Source of the DNA: Nakamurella leprariae
Lineage (GTDB): Bacteria > Actinomycetota > Actinomycetes > Mycobacteriales > Nakamurellaceae
Direction of reading: 5' to 3'
Length of the DNA stretch: 64,000 nucleotides
NCBI RefSeq assembly: GCF_016918035.1
Contig: NZ_JAERWK010000016.1
Location: forward strand, 237,379-301,378
Shown: positions 56,405 through 64,000 of the stretch, one piece after another
Numbering within the stretch: the first letter of the stretch is position 1
How the letters are laid out: every line of letters begins with the position of its first letter
Program-made: the position numbers and the translations under genes
The notes under the pieces: model-generated
Told to the model about the DNA's origin: nothing
The model's database searches: none
The model's input: the letters and a program-made list of their open reading frames with translations, nothing else

Positions 56405-57326
56405 CGACGGTGCTCCGATCGTCGGGCCGCCCGGCCGGGGCGACCGGACCACCGGCGTTCCGGGCCGCCTTGGCCCGGGCCTGCTTGGCGCGGCGGGCGC
56501 TGATCAGCGACCGGCCCGACTGGCCGGTGGCGTCGCGCAGGGCGTCGGCCAGCCCGCTGAGCGCGGCCACCGTGATGATGATGAGCGCGGCGGGCACCAG
56601 CGGGCCCCACGGCTTCTGGTACAGGAAGTTCAGGTCGGTGGCCATCATGCCGCCCCAGGTGGGCTCGGGCGGGACGATGCCGATGCCCAGGAACGTCAGC
56701 GAGGACACCACGACCAGGCCGGTGCCGAGCATCGAGGCCGTGGTCACCGCGATGGCCGGGGCCACCTTGGGCCACACGTGCCGGCGGATGACGGCCAGCT
56801 CGGACAGGCCGGTGAGCCGGGCCGCCTCCACGAACGACGAGCCGATCACGGTCATCGCCGCCGCTCGGGTGATCCGGTAGAACGCCGGTGCCACCAGCAG
56901 ACCGACGGCGAACATGGCCTGGTGCAGGCCGTTGCCCAGCAGCGCGGTCATGGCCACCGCGAACACCATGAACGGCAGGGTGATGAGGGCGTCCATGACC
57001 CGCAGGCTGACCCACTCGAAGATCCGGCCGAACACCATGGACAGCAACCCGGGCAGCACGCCCAGCACCAGCCCGATGCCGACCGCCTCGAGCGCGGCCA
57101 CCAGCGACAGGGTGGAACCGGCCAGCAGTCGGCTCAGCACGTCCCGGCCCAGGTCGTCGGTGCCCAGCCAGTGGGCGGCCGACGGGCCCTGCAGCATCAC
57201 CGCCACGTCCTGGTCGTTGGGACCGTAGGGCGCCAGCATCGGGCCGAGGATGCCCAGCAGGGCGATCAGGGTCAGGACCACGATGCAGATGCGGCCGAGC
57301 CGCAACTGCCACACCGCACGGATCAT
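56397..57326 (-). CDS. Oligopeptide-type ABC transporter permease (OppC-like), sulfur operon
   Basis: A 309-residue permease with six TM segments. The first is ICIVVLTLIALLGILGPMLAPYG, the early loop has HWLGTDDLGRDVLSRLLAGS, and the EAA loop is VEAARLTGLSELAVIRRHVWPK. Its ATG shares one base with the OppB-like stop (TGATG). Confidence 0.93.
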   Translation of the reverse strand: MIRAVWQLRLGRICIVVLTLIALLGILGPMLAPYGPNDQDVAVMLQGPSAAHWLGTDDLGRDVLSRLLAGSTLSLVAALEAVGIGLVLGVLPGLLSMVFGRIFEWVSLRVMDALITLPFMVFAVAMTALLGNGLHQAMFAVGLLVAPAFYRITRAAAMTVIGSSFVEAARLTGLSELAVIRRHVWPKVAPAIAVTTASMLGTGLVVVSSLTFLGIGIVPPEPTWGGMMATDLNFLYQKPWGPLVPAALIIITVAALSGLADALRDATGQSGRSLISARRAKQARAKAARNAGGPVAPAGRPDDRSTVDA

Positions 57327-58405
57327 CAGATCCCCCGTCCGGCCACCGGGCGCAGCCGCACCAGCATCGCGTTGATGACCAGGTTGAACGCCAGCACCAG
57401 GACGATGGCCACGACCAGGGCACCCTGGACGACCGGGACGTCGCCGCGCAGCGCTCCCTCGGCTGCGAACCGCCCGTACCCGGGCATGGCGAAGATGCTC
57501 TCGGTGACCACGGCGCCGCCGATGAGCGCCGGGATGCGCAGCCCCAAGGTGGTGATGGCCGGTCCGGAGCCGTTGCGCAGCACGTGCTTGAACAGGATGC
57601 GGCGGGGGCTCAGGCCGCGCACCAGGGCGCCGGTCACGTAGTTCTCCTGGTAAGCCGAGACCAGACCGGTGCGCAACTGACGGGCGATGTCGGCCACCAC
57701 GTCGGCGCTCAGGGCCAGGGCCGGCAGGATGATGCAGGCCAGCCAGCGGCCGACGTCGACGGTCGGTGAGACGTACCCGGCCGACGGCAGCAGCGGGATG
57801 GCCACGCAGAACACCACGATGAGCGCCATCGCCATGACGAACGGCGGGATCGTGGCGATGAAGGTGCAGACCACGGTGATGGACCGGTCGATCCAGGACC
57901 CACGGGTGAGCGCGGCGAGCAGCCCGAGGGTCACGCCGCCGACGACGCCGATGATCAGGGCCAGGCCGGCGACCGAGCCGCTGACCTCGAGCCGCTGCCC
58001 GATCTGCTCGCTGACCGAGATGCCGTTGAACCAGGACTGACCGAGGTCGCCGTGCAGCAGCCCGCCGAGCCAGTCGAGGTACTGCACCACCACGGGCTTG
58101 TCCAGCCCGAACCGCGCCTCGACCTCGGCCACCTGCTCGGGCGTGGCCGCGTCCCCCAGCACCACGCCGGCCGGGGACAGGTCGCTGACCGCGCCGAGCA
58201 CGAACGTCACGAAGGTGGCGAACAGGAAGACCGGGACGACCACCAGCAGGGTGCGGACCACCCAGCGCAGCAGTCCGGTGACCCCGTGCAGGGCGCGGGT
58301 GCGGCCGGGACCCGACCCGCCGGTCCCGGGCGAGGTCGGGCCGTCGCCGACCGCGGGAACCCCGGGAGCGACGTCGGTGGTCTGGCCGCCGAGCACGGTC
58401 ACCAT
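57326..58405 (-). CDS. Oligopeptide-type ABC transporter permease (OppB-like), sulfur operon
   Basis: A 359-residue permease with a 40-residue cytoplasmic tail, then VVRTLLVVVPVFLFATFVTFV, a periplasmic loop with ARFGLDKPVVVQYLDWLGGLL, five further helices and the EAA loop VTGALVRGLSPRRILFKHVLRN. Unlike the OppB of the first operon, it has no insertion. Begins 121 bp after the SBP gene, past a hairpin. Confidence 0.93.
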   Translation of the reverse strand: MVTVLGGQTTDVAPGVPAVGDGPTSPGTGGSGPGRTRALHGVTGLLRWVVRTLLVVVPVFLFATFVTFVLGAVSDLSPAGVVLGDAATPEQVAEVEARFGLDKPVVVQYLDWLGGLLHGDLGQSWFNGISVSEQIGQRLEVSGSVAGLALIIGVVGGVTLGLLAALTRGSWIDRSITVVCTFIATIPPFVMAMALIVVFCVAIPLLPSAGYVSPTVDVGRWLACIILPALALSADVVADIARQLRTGLVSAYQENYVTGALVRGLSPRRILFKHVLRNGSGPAITTLGLRIPALIGGAVVTESIFAMPGYGRFAAEGALRGDVPVVQGALVVAIVLVLAFNLVINAMLVRLRPVAGRGI

Positions 58406-58458
58406 GGCTGGGCCTTCCGTCCTGGTGCCGGCCGTCCGGGTCCGGAACAGCCGATGCC

Positions 58459-58498
58459 CGACCGCCCGGGTGCCGACGGGGCGGCCTCCGGGCGATCG
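58459..58498 (-). terminator. Hairpin between SBP and permease of the sulfur operon
   Basis: On the minus-strand RNA, CGAUCGCCCGG pairs with CCGGGCGGUCG (11 bp with one U-G pair), 28 nt past the SBP stop. It parallels the hairpin in the first opp operon. Confidence 0.6.
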
Positions 58499-58526
58499 GA
58501 CACACGGGGGGTGGGCTGCTGGTGGA

Positions 58527-60086
58527 TCACGGCTGGACCGTGACGCCTTCCCAGCGGTACTGCGAGATGAACGGCGGCAGCTCCGAGACCTTCTCGCTGC
58601 GGACGGTGACCCGCGGCGTGTTGAAGGTCGAGAAGCTCGGGTTCTGTTCGACGCCCAGCGCGACGGCCTCGTGCAGCACCGTCTGGTAGTTCGGGTCGTC
58701 CAGCGGGGTCTGGCGCACCTTGTCCAGGGCGGCCAGGAACTCGGGCGTGGCCACCTTGCTGGTGTTCATCAGACCCTGCGCGCCGTAGACCACGGTCAGG
58801 TTCTGCACCGGGGACTCACGCCCCACGGTGCCGTCCAGCGCGAACTGGGCGTTGCGGCCCAGGTAGACCTCCTGCTGCCAGGTCGAGGACCCCGGCGGCA
58901 CGATCTTGATCGTCGAGTTCACGCCCACGACCTGCAACTGGGCCTGCACCAGCTCGGCCTGCTGCTGGTTGTACGCGGCGGCGGTGATGGTCAGGTCCAG
59001 CGGGTCGTCCGGGCCGTGGCCGGCCTCGGCCAGCAGCGCCCTGGCCTTCTCCGGGTCGTAGGCGAACCGGTCGTCCAGCTCCGGGTCGTAGGCGATGTAG
59101 TCCGGCGGGAACGGCTGGTAGGTGACCTTGCCCTGACCGGCGGTGATGACGTCGACCAGCTGCTGGCGGTCCACCGCGTACTTCAGCGCCTCGACCACGG
59201 TGGGGTCGTCGACGCCGGGCAGCGTGCTGTTCACGTCGACCTGGTTGACGGTCAGCGTGGGGCTGATGTCGACGCCGAGGCCGGCCGACTTGGCCTGGTC
59301 GATGAGCCGGGGCTGCAGGGTGGCCACGTCGATGGCCCCTGACTGCACGGCGGTGACGATGGTGGCCGGATCCGGGGCCACGGTCAGCTCGAGCCGGTCG
59401 ATGCTGATGTCCGCGGCGTCCCAGTACTCCGGATTGGCCACCATGATGGCCTGCGACTCCGGGATGAAGCTCTCGAACTTGAACGGCCCGGCCCCGACCG
59501 GCGCGGTGGGCAGCCCGCTGACGTTCTCCTCGATCGCCTTGGGGCTGACGATCGCCCCGGTCTTGCCGGCCAGCAGCAGCGGCACCTGGTAGTCGGGGGC
59601 CTGCAGCTGGACGACCACCGTGGTGGCGTCCGGGGCCTGGACGTCCTTGATGGTGGAGAGCTGGTCCTTGAGCAGCGAGTTGTCCTGCGTCTTGCCGCGC
59701 AGCAGGCTGGTGCGGACCGCCTCGGCGTCCAGGGCGGTGCCGTCGCTGAACTTCAGGTTGGGCCGCAGGGTGAAGGTGACCTCGGTGCCGTCGGCGTTGT
59801 ACTCCCAGGACTCGGCCAGGCCGGGGCCGGCCGTGCCCTGCTCGTCCAGTTGGGTCAGCGAGGCGTACACCAGGCTCAGGGTGTTGATGTCGTTGCCGGT
59901 GCTGGAGGTGACCGGGTCCCAGGAGGTCGGCAGGCTGAACGCCCAGCGCAGCGTCGAAGTGCCGCCCTCACCACCGGATCCGCCGCCGCTGCCGCTGTCG
60001 GAGGAACATCCGGCCAGCCCAATGGTCGACACCAGTGTCAACACCGCGCCGACCGCGAGGGTCCGGCTCCGGGCAAGTCGCTTCAT
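58527..60086 (-). CDS. Substrate-binding lipoprotein of the sulfur operon ABC transporter
   Basis: A 519-residue SBP_bac_5 protein. The signal is [20 protein letters not shown] then IGLAGC, with the cysteine as lipid anchor, and a Gly/Ser linker. The mature start is [19 protein letters not shown] typical family 5 segment is [25 protein letters not shown]. It starts at ATG 60086, 127 bp after the monooxygenase stop. The ligand is probably a sulfur compound or peptide. Confidence 0.92.
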   Translation of the reverse strand: MKRLARSRTLAVGAVLTLVSTIGLAGCSSDSGSGGGSGGEGGTSTLRWAFSLPTSWDPVTSSTGNDINTLSLVYASLTQLDEQGTAGPGLAESWEYNADGTEVTFTLRPNLKFSDGTALDAEAVRTSLLRGKTQDNSLLKDQLSTIKDVQAPDATTVVVQLQAPDYQVPLLLAGKTGAIVSPKAIEENVSGLPTAPVGAGPFKFESFIPESQAIMVANPEYWDAADISIDRLELTVAPDPATIVTAVQSGAIDVATLQPRLIDQAKSAGLGVDISPTLTVNQVDVNSTLPGVDDPTVVEALKYAVDRQQLVDVITAGQGKVTYQPFPPDYIAYDPELDDRFAYDPEKARALLAEAGHGPDDPLDLTITAAAYNQQQAELVQAQLQVVGVNSTIKIVPPGSSTWQQEVYLGRNAQFALDGTVGRESPVQNLTVVYGAQGLMNTSKVATPEFLAALDKVRQTPLDDPNYQTVLHEAVALGVEQNPSFSTFNTPRVTVRSEKVSELPPFISQYRWEGVTVQP

Positions 60087-60213
60087 GGTCGAGCTACTCC
60101 AGGTTCTCGTGGGCGCGGCGCACGCGGCCGCGGTCGACGGCGCCGGGCGACGCCGCGCAGGGGGAAGGATCCGGTCGGCGCGCAGGTGGCGCACCGGCTC
60201 GGGATAGCGGTCG

Positions 60214-61596
60214 TCAGGCCTCGACGAGGGTGTCGCGCACGGCCTCGTCGGTGGCCCGCCGGGCCTGGGTCCAGCGGTTCTCCGGGACCGGGAGGCCGAG
60301 GTTGCCGCGCAGGGTGTCCGACTCGTACTCCGCCCGGACCAGGCCGCGCTCGCGCAGGATCGGCAGCACCTGGTCGGTGAACTTGGCGAACTCGCTGGGG
60401 ATGGTCACGGTGATGTTCAGGCCGTCGAAGGCACCGGCCCGGAACCACTCCTCGATGGTGTTGGCCACGGTCAGCGGCGAACCGACGAACGGCGAGCGGT
60501 GCTGCTCGGAGAAGAAGGTGACGGCCTGCCGCAGCGTCAGGTTCCGCTCCTTGGCCACCGCCTTGATCCGGTCGGCCTGGGTCTTGAAGCTGTCGTTGCC
60601 GAGGTCACCCAGCTCCGGGAACGGCGCGTCCAGGTCGTACTGGCTGAAGTCGTGCCAGCCGAACGGCCGGCCGAACTGGGCCAGCGTCTTGCCGAAGTCC
60701 TTGTGCAGCCGCTCGTAGCGCTCGGCCTCGATCGCCTCGGCGTCGGTGTCGGCGATCCACGGCCGCACGCCCGGCTGGATGAGCACGTGGTCGGGGTTGC
60801 GCCCCTTGGCCGCGGCCCGCGCCTTGATGTCACGGGCGAAGGCGACGCCGGCCTCCAGGGTCGGGGCGTGGGTGAAGATGCCCTCGCCGATGGCCGCGCC
60901 GAGATCGCGGCCCTCGTCCGAGTCACCGGCCTGGAAGATCACCGGCTGCCCCTGCCGGGACCGCACGATGTTCAGCGGGCCCTGCACCTGGAAGAACCGG
61001 CCCTTGTGGTTCAGCTTGTGCTGCCGGGACGGGTCCACGAACTGGCCGGTCTCCCGGTCCCGCGGGAAGGCGTCGTCCTCGTAGCTGTCCCACAGGCCCT
61101 GGACGACCCGCACGCACTCCAGCGCCCGGGCGTACCGCGACTCGTAGTCGTAGTGCTCGTCCCGGCTGTAGTTCGCCGCGGTGCCGCCGTCCCCGGTGGC
61201 CACGACGTTCCAGCCGGCCCGGCCACGGCTGATCAGGTCGACCGACGCCAGGCGCCGGGCCAGGTTGAACGGGGTGTTGTACGAGGTGGTGAGCGTGCCG
61301 ACCAGCCCGATGTTGGTGGTGGACACCGCGAGCGCCGACATCAGGGTCAGCGGCTCGAGCCGGTTCAGGTAGTGGGGCGGCGAGTCCGGGGTGATGAACT
61401 GGCTGTCGACGATGAACACCAGGTCGAACTTGGCCGCCTCGGCCTGCCGGGCCCGGGCGATGTACCAGTCGATGTCGACGCTGGCATCGCCGGGGATCTC
61501 CGGGTTCCGCCAGCTGTCGTGGTCGCCGGGCCCGCCGACACCGAACAGCACGGCACCCAGCTTGATCTGGCGGTTCGCGGACTGCGATCGGGGCAT
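60214..61596 (-). CDS. FMN-dependent monooxygenase (NtaA/SnaA/DszA family)
   Basis: A 460-residue luciferase-like flavin monooxygenase of the NtaA/SnaA/DszA/DmoA group, which uses reduced FMN from a separate reductase. It shows SWRNPEIPGDASVDIDWYIA at the N-terminus, ISRGRAGWNVVATGDGGTAANYSRDEHYDYESRYAR (FMN/phosphate area, typical for this group), and QPVIFQAGDSDEGRDLGA later. Family members desulfurise sulfones, oxidise dimethyl sulfide or cleave nitrilotriacetate. The cysteine leader upstream argues for sulfur acquisition. No flavin reductase gene is in the operon. Confidence 0.9.
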   Translation of the reverse strand: MPRSQSANRQIKLGAVLFGVGGPGDHDSWRNPEIPGDASVDIDWYIARARQAEAAKFDLVFIVDSQFITPDSPPHYLNRLEPLTLMSALAVSTTNIGLVGTLTTSYNTPFNLARRLASVDLISRGRAGWNVVATGDGGTAANYSRDEHYDYESRYARALECVRVVQGLWDSYEDDAFPRDRETGQFVDPSRQHKLNHKGRFFQVQGPLNIVRSRQGQPVIFQAGDSDEGRDLGAAIGEGIFTHAPTLEAGVAFARDIKARAAAKGRNPDHVLIQPGVRPWIADTDAEAIEAERYERLHKDFGKTLAQFGRPFGWHDFSQYDLDAPFPELGDLGNDSFKTQADRIKAVAKERNLTLRQAVTFFSEQHRSPFVGSPLTVANTIEEWFRAGAFDGLNITVTIPSEFAKFTDQVLPILRERGLVRAEYESDTLRGNLGLPVPENRWTQARRATDEAVRDTLVEA

Positions 61597-61803
61597 GGTG
61601 GCTGGTTCCTTCTGGATCGAGCGGCGCTGCGGGTGGTCGGACGGCAGCGCGCGGAGGTCACGCGGACGGGGCCGTGGGCCGGACGGAGCTCCTCCGGGGC
61701 GGACCCGGGCCGCTCGGTGCCGACGCACCACCCCGTCCGGCTCGGTCGACCGAGGGATCCGGGGCGGACGCGCGTCAGTGCCGTCCGAGCGCAGGAGCTG
61801 CGT

Positions 61804-61962
61804 TCAGCAGCTGCACATTCGACAACACCCTGCGCTGCAGACCAGCGCCAGGTCGATGGTGCGTCGCTGGGTCAGGCGCGCGGGGCGGCCGGACGCGGGG
61901 ACGGCGTGCGGATCCGACGACGGGCGTACCCCGTCGGTCATCGTCCCGCTCGCCGCCAGCAT
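61804..61962 (-). CDS. Cysteine-rich leader peptide
   Basis: A 52-residue ORF ending in QRRTIDLALVCSAGCCRMCSC-type sequence (I split it: QRRTIDLALV, then CSAGCCRMCSC), with five cysteines in the last eleven positions and the stop 207 bp before the monooxygenase start. Cysteine-dense upstream ORFs are known in mycobacteria to sense cysteine supply through ribosome stalling. The R-R-x-x-D-L arrangement before the cysteines resembles the putative leader peptides annotated upstream of actinobacterial sulfur genes. The ATG at 61962 is seven bases from a -10-like CACAAT, so translation is probably leaderless; ATG 61941 is also possible. No clear terminator hairpin with a T-tract is visible downstream. 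Confidence 0.7.
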   Translation of the reverse strand: MLAASGTMTDGVRPSSDPHAVPASGRPARLTQRRTIDLALVCSAGCCRMCSC

Positions 61963-61969
61963 GTCCCCC

Positions 61970-62000
61970 ATTGTGGCAGCGCCCGGAACGGGCTGTCCAA
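61970..62000 (-). promoter_or_regulatory. Promoter of the leader peptide-sulfur operon
   Basis: TTGGAC (62000-61995) and CACAAT (61975-61970) are spaced 19 bases apart. The start point predicted seven bases further falls on the ATG at 61962. Confidence 0.5.
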
Positions 62001-62064
62001 CCTGATCAGCAGCGCATCGGTGAGGATTCCCGGTCGGACCGATCATCGGACGCGATCGATCGAG

Positions 62065-62070
62065 TAGCGT
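62065..62070 (+). promoter_or_regulatory. -10 element of the LysR gene (leaderless)
   Basis: TAGCGT is followed by eight bases and the GTG at 62079. Confidence 0.5.
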
Positions 62071-62078
62071 TGACCCCC

Positions 62079-62966
62079 GTGGGCAACCCCGGGACGAGCA
62101 AGGTGCTGGACGTCGTCCCGCTGCGCAGCTTCGTGGCCGTGGCCGACTGCGGCGGTCACCACCGGGCGGCCCGGGCCCTGCACCTGAGCCAGTCGACGAT
62201 CAGTCAGCACATCCGCCGACTGGAGGCGGTGGTCGGTCAGTCGCTGACCGAACGGGACGGCCGCACCACCCGGCTCACCGAGGTCGGCGAGTTGCTGCTC
62301 ACCGAGGCCCGCCGGATGCTGGCCGCGCACGACGAGATGCTCCGCCGGGTGGCGCTGCAGGCCGATCCCGACCTGGTCGTGGGCGCCACCGAGCACGGCG
62401 CCGACCATCTCATCCCGCAGCTGGCCGCGGCCCTGGCCGCCGATCCCGACGCCGGCCGGGTCCGTTTCCGCATCGACCGCGGGACCCCGTTGCGCTCAGC
62501 GATCGACCGTGGCGACGTCGACCTGGCCCTGCTCATCGGCGCGGCCGACCGGGAACGGACCGTCGAGGCCGGCATGCTGCCGCTCGGCTGGTTCGCCGCC
62601 CCGGGCTGGCGACCGCCGACCCCTGGCGCGGGGCTGCCGCTGGTCGCGTTCGACGATCCGTGCGCCATCCGCAACCGCGCCCTGGAGACGCTCGCGGAGC
62701 ACGGCACCCGCGCCGAGATGGCTTGCGAGGCGACCAATCTGGGTGGTGTGCTGGCCGCGGCGCGGGCCGGCCTGGGGGTGGCCATGCTGGCCGACGTCGG
62801 TCCCGCCCCGGACGGTTTGGTGCCGCAGCCATCGCTGCCGACGCCCCGGCCGGTCCCGCTGGTCGTCCGGTGGCGTTCCGGCCTGTCGGCCGACCTGGCC
62901 ACCGCGGCCGCCGACGCCGTGCGGGAGCGCGTCCGCACCGCGCCCGCCCTGCGCTCGGTCTCCTAG
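62079..62966 (+). CDS. LysR family regulator divergent from the sulfur operon
   Basis: A 295-residue LysR-type regulator. The DNA-binding region reads VVPLRSFVAVADCGGHHRAARALHLSQSTISQHIRRLE, followed by RTTRLTEVGELLLTEARRML, and a substrate domain comes after residue ~95. It starts at GTG 62079 (leaderless). CysB/Cbl-type regulators of sulfur genes belong to this family. It and the leader peptide ORF share a 116-bp divergent region, so it probably controls the operon. Confidence 0.9.
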   Translation: MGNPGTSKVLDVVPLRSFVAVADCGGHHRAARALHLSQSTISQHIRRLEAVVGQSLTERDGRTTRLTEVGELLLTEARRMLAAHDEMLRRVALQADPDLVVGATEHGADHLIPQLAAALAADPDAGRVRFRIDRGTPLRSAIDRGDVDLALLIGAADRERTVEAGMLPLGWFAAPGWRPPTPGAGLPLVAFDDPCAIRNRALETLAEHGTRAEMACEATNLGGVLAAARAGLGVAMLADVGPAPDGLVPQPSLPTPRPVPLVVRWRSGLSADLATAAADAVRERVRTAPALRSVS

Positions 62967-62995
62967 CCGACCACGTCGGCTGACCGCGCCCCGCG

Positions 62996-63754
62996 TCACC
63001 GGCGCCGCGGCGGTTCCTGTTCGTCCGGGTCGTCGAAGTCGGGCCGCCACTGCTGCGTGCGTGGGTCCTGGTCCGGCTCCGGCTCCGGCTCGTCCTGACC
63101 GCTCTGGGTGAAGTCGGGAGTCCAACGCTGCGTCTCGGGTGATCCGGGTCCGCGACCGGCCGGCGGCAGCGACGGATCCGACCACTGCTGGGTGGGCTGG
63201 TCGGGTGCGGGACGGCCGGGACCGGGCCGCTGCGGGGACCCGGCCGGCGGGATGAGCCGGGTACGCGGGTCCTGCTGGTCGTGCGGCGGGGTCCATCGGG
63301 TGGGGGCGTCCGGCCCGCCGACCTGCCGGGTGGGTGCGTCCGGGTCGCCGGCCAGCAGTCCGTAGGGGTCCTGCTGCGGCGGCGACCAGGACTGCTGCTC
63401 CGGCCAGGTCGACCGCGGGGCGGGCGGCACCGGGGGCACCGGCGGCAGGCCCGGCCCGGCGCGGCGCTGCTGGTCCTGACGCTGCTGCTCGGCCTGGGCG
63501 GCCAGGGTGGCCTGCTGCTGCCGCCGGGCCTCCTCCTGCTGCCGGCGCCGGTACAGCAGGATGCCGGTGATCAGCGCGGCCAGCACCACCAGGGCCAGCA
63601 CCAGCCAGAGCCACCACAGCGAACTGCCGCCCGAGGTCGGCGCCGGGCTCGGGGTGGTCGAGGTCGTGGTCGGCGTGCTGCTCGTGCTGATGCTGGAGGG
63701 CGTGCTGCTCGACGTGGTCGTCGAGGTGGCGGTCGTCGTCGTCGGCGTGGTCGT
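62996..63754 (-). CDS. Ser/Thr-rich single-pass membrane protein, 5'-truncated
   Basis: The readable 252 residues start with a Thr/Ser/Pro-rich extracellular stretch, then SLWWLWLVLALVVLAALITG (TM), the basic stop-transfer LLYRRRQQ, and a long Pro/Gln-rich cytoplasmic tail. The tail contains recurrent DAPTRQV, DAPTRW, DPRTRL, PTQQW, ETQRW and RTQQW units. The gene has no visible 5' end because a poly-G/poly-C block begins at 63755. No family recognised. Convergent with the LysR gene. Confidence 0.7.
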   Translation of the reverse strand, partial: TTTPTTTTATSTTTSSSTPSSISTSSTPTTTSTTPSPAPTSGGSSLWWLWLVLALVVLAALITGILLYRRRQQEEARRQQQATLAAQAEQQRQDQQRRAGPGLPPVPPVPPAPRSTWPEQQSWSPPQQDPYGLLAGDPDAPTRQVGGPDAPTRWTPPHDQQDPRTRLIPPAGSPQRPGPGRPAPDQPTQQWSDPSLPPAGRGPGSPETQRWTPDFTQSGQDEPEPEPDQDPRTQQWRPDFDDPDEQEPPRRR

Positions 63755-63903
<149 letters not shown>

Positions 63904-63904
63904 G

Positions 63905-64000
63905 CAGCTGGCCATCGTGCCCGGCGGATCCACCAACGTCTTCGCCCGCGCGATCGGGGTCGATCCCGATCCGACCCTGGCCACCGAGCAGATCCTGCTG
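63905..64000 (+). CDS. Diacylglycerol/lipid kinase-like protein, fragment
   Basis: The last 96 bp read LAIVPGGSTNVFARAIGV in frame, which is the GGT/S-N-x-(F)-AR nucleotide-binding motif of the DAGK/YegS catalytic domain. It lacks both ends here: its 5' part is lost in the G/C block and the 3' part is outside the window. Confidence 0.75.

Noticed and set aside
61679..61697. Hairpin CCGGA/TCCGG in the leader between the Cys peptide and the monooxygenase gene
   Set aside because: Only a 5-bp stem with an imperfect inner part and no T-tract. Too weak to call an attenuator terminator.

Overview
The window is high-GC, densely packed chromosome from an actinobacterium (Actinomycetota). The diagnostic genes are mycothiol deacetylase (mshB), a PimE-like polyprenol-phosphate-mannose mannosyltransferase, an LpqW-type lipoprotein, an FdxA-type ferredoxin and an Rv1109c-like lipid-droplet protein. 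Gene order matches the Mycobacterium tuberculosis Rv1098-Rv1112 and Rv1159-Rv1205 neighbourhoods, but with different blocks inserted. A non-mycobacterial relative such as a Nakamurella-like genus is my best guess, not a proof. No tRNA, rRNA, CRISPR array, prophage or insertion sequence was recognised.

Layout. 1-5.9 kb: end of a rhamnose mutarotase, the aroC-aroK-aroB shikimate operon, an MmcQ/YjbR protein, a LOG-type phosphoribohydrolase and dapE. 6-12 kb: dapD, a CHAD protein, dapC with its ferredoxin, a DUF6113-like membrane protein and mshB. 12-21.4 kb: a complete oligopeptide-type ABC transporter (SBP, two permeases, two ATPases) whose first permease is unusually long, then lpqW. 21.4-26.6 kb: a DrrAB-type exporter with a divergent TetR regulator and a clear palindromic operator, then typA. 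26.6-30 kb: a polar amino acid ABC transporter. 30-33.8 kb: a MutT2-like NUDIX protein with an extra N-terminal domain, pimE, a VIT/CCC1 protein and a CinA-type amidase. 33.9-36.3 kb: MFS transporter, a glycosyltransferase remnant and an AlkD-like protein. 36.3-41.2 kb: ychF, a Gfo/Idh/MocA oxidoreductase, a frameshifted methyltransferase, an M18 aminopeptidase and a lone receiver domain. 41.1-43.2 kb: sulfite reductase with a small zinc-ribbon partner. 43.4-53.2 kb: rmuC, DUF6542, ispH, a TDT transporter with a divergent LysR, lipid-droplet protein, xseA-xseB, DUF4245 and fumC. 53.3-63 kb: a probable sulfur-scavenging operon (FMN monooxygenase, oligopeptide-type ABC transporter, alpha/beta hydrolase, cupin) with a divergent LysR. 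It is preceded by a short ORF ending in a dense cysteine tail that looks like a cysteine-sensing leader peptide. 63-64 kb: a Ser/Thr-rich membrane protein cut by a 150-bp poly-G/poly-C block that is almost certainly artefactual, then a fragment of a diacylglycerol kinase-like gene.

How the parts work together. Lysine and diaminopimelate synthesis (dapC, dapD, dapE), aromatic synthesis (aroBCK), isoprenoid synthesis (ispH) and cell-envelope lipid glycosylation (pimE, lpqW) are core functions. Sulfur is a second theme: sirA with its zinc-ribbon protein, mycothiol synthesis, a TDT transporter that may export sulfite, and the leader-peptide/monooxygenase operon. Many starts in the window are preceded at 6-8 nt by a TAnnnT -10 element, which implies widespread leaderless transcription. 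I used this to choose several start codons.
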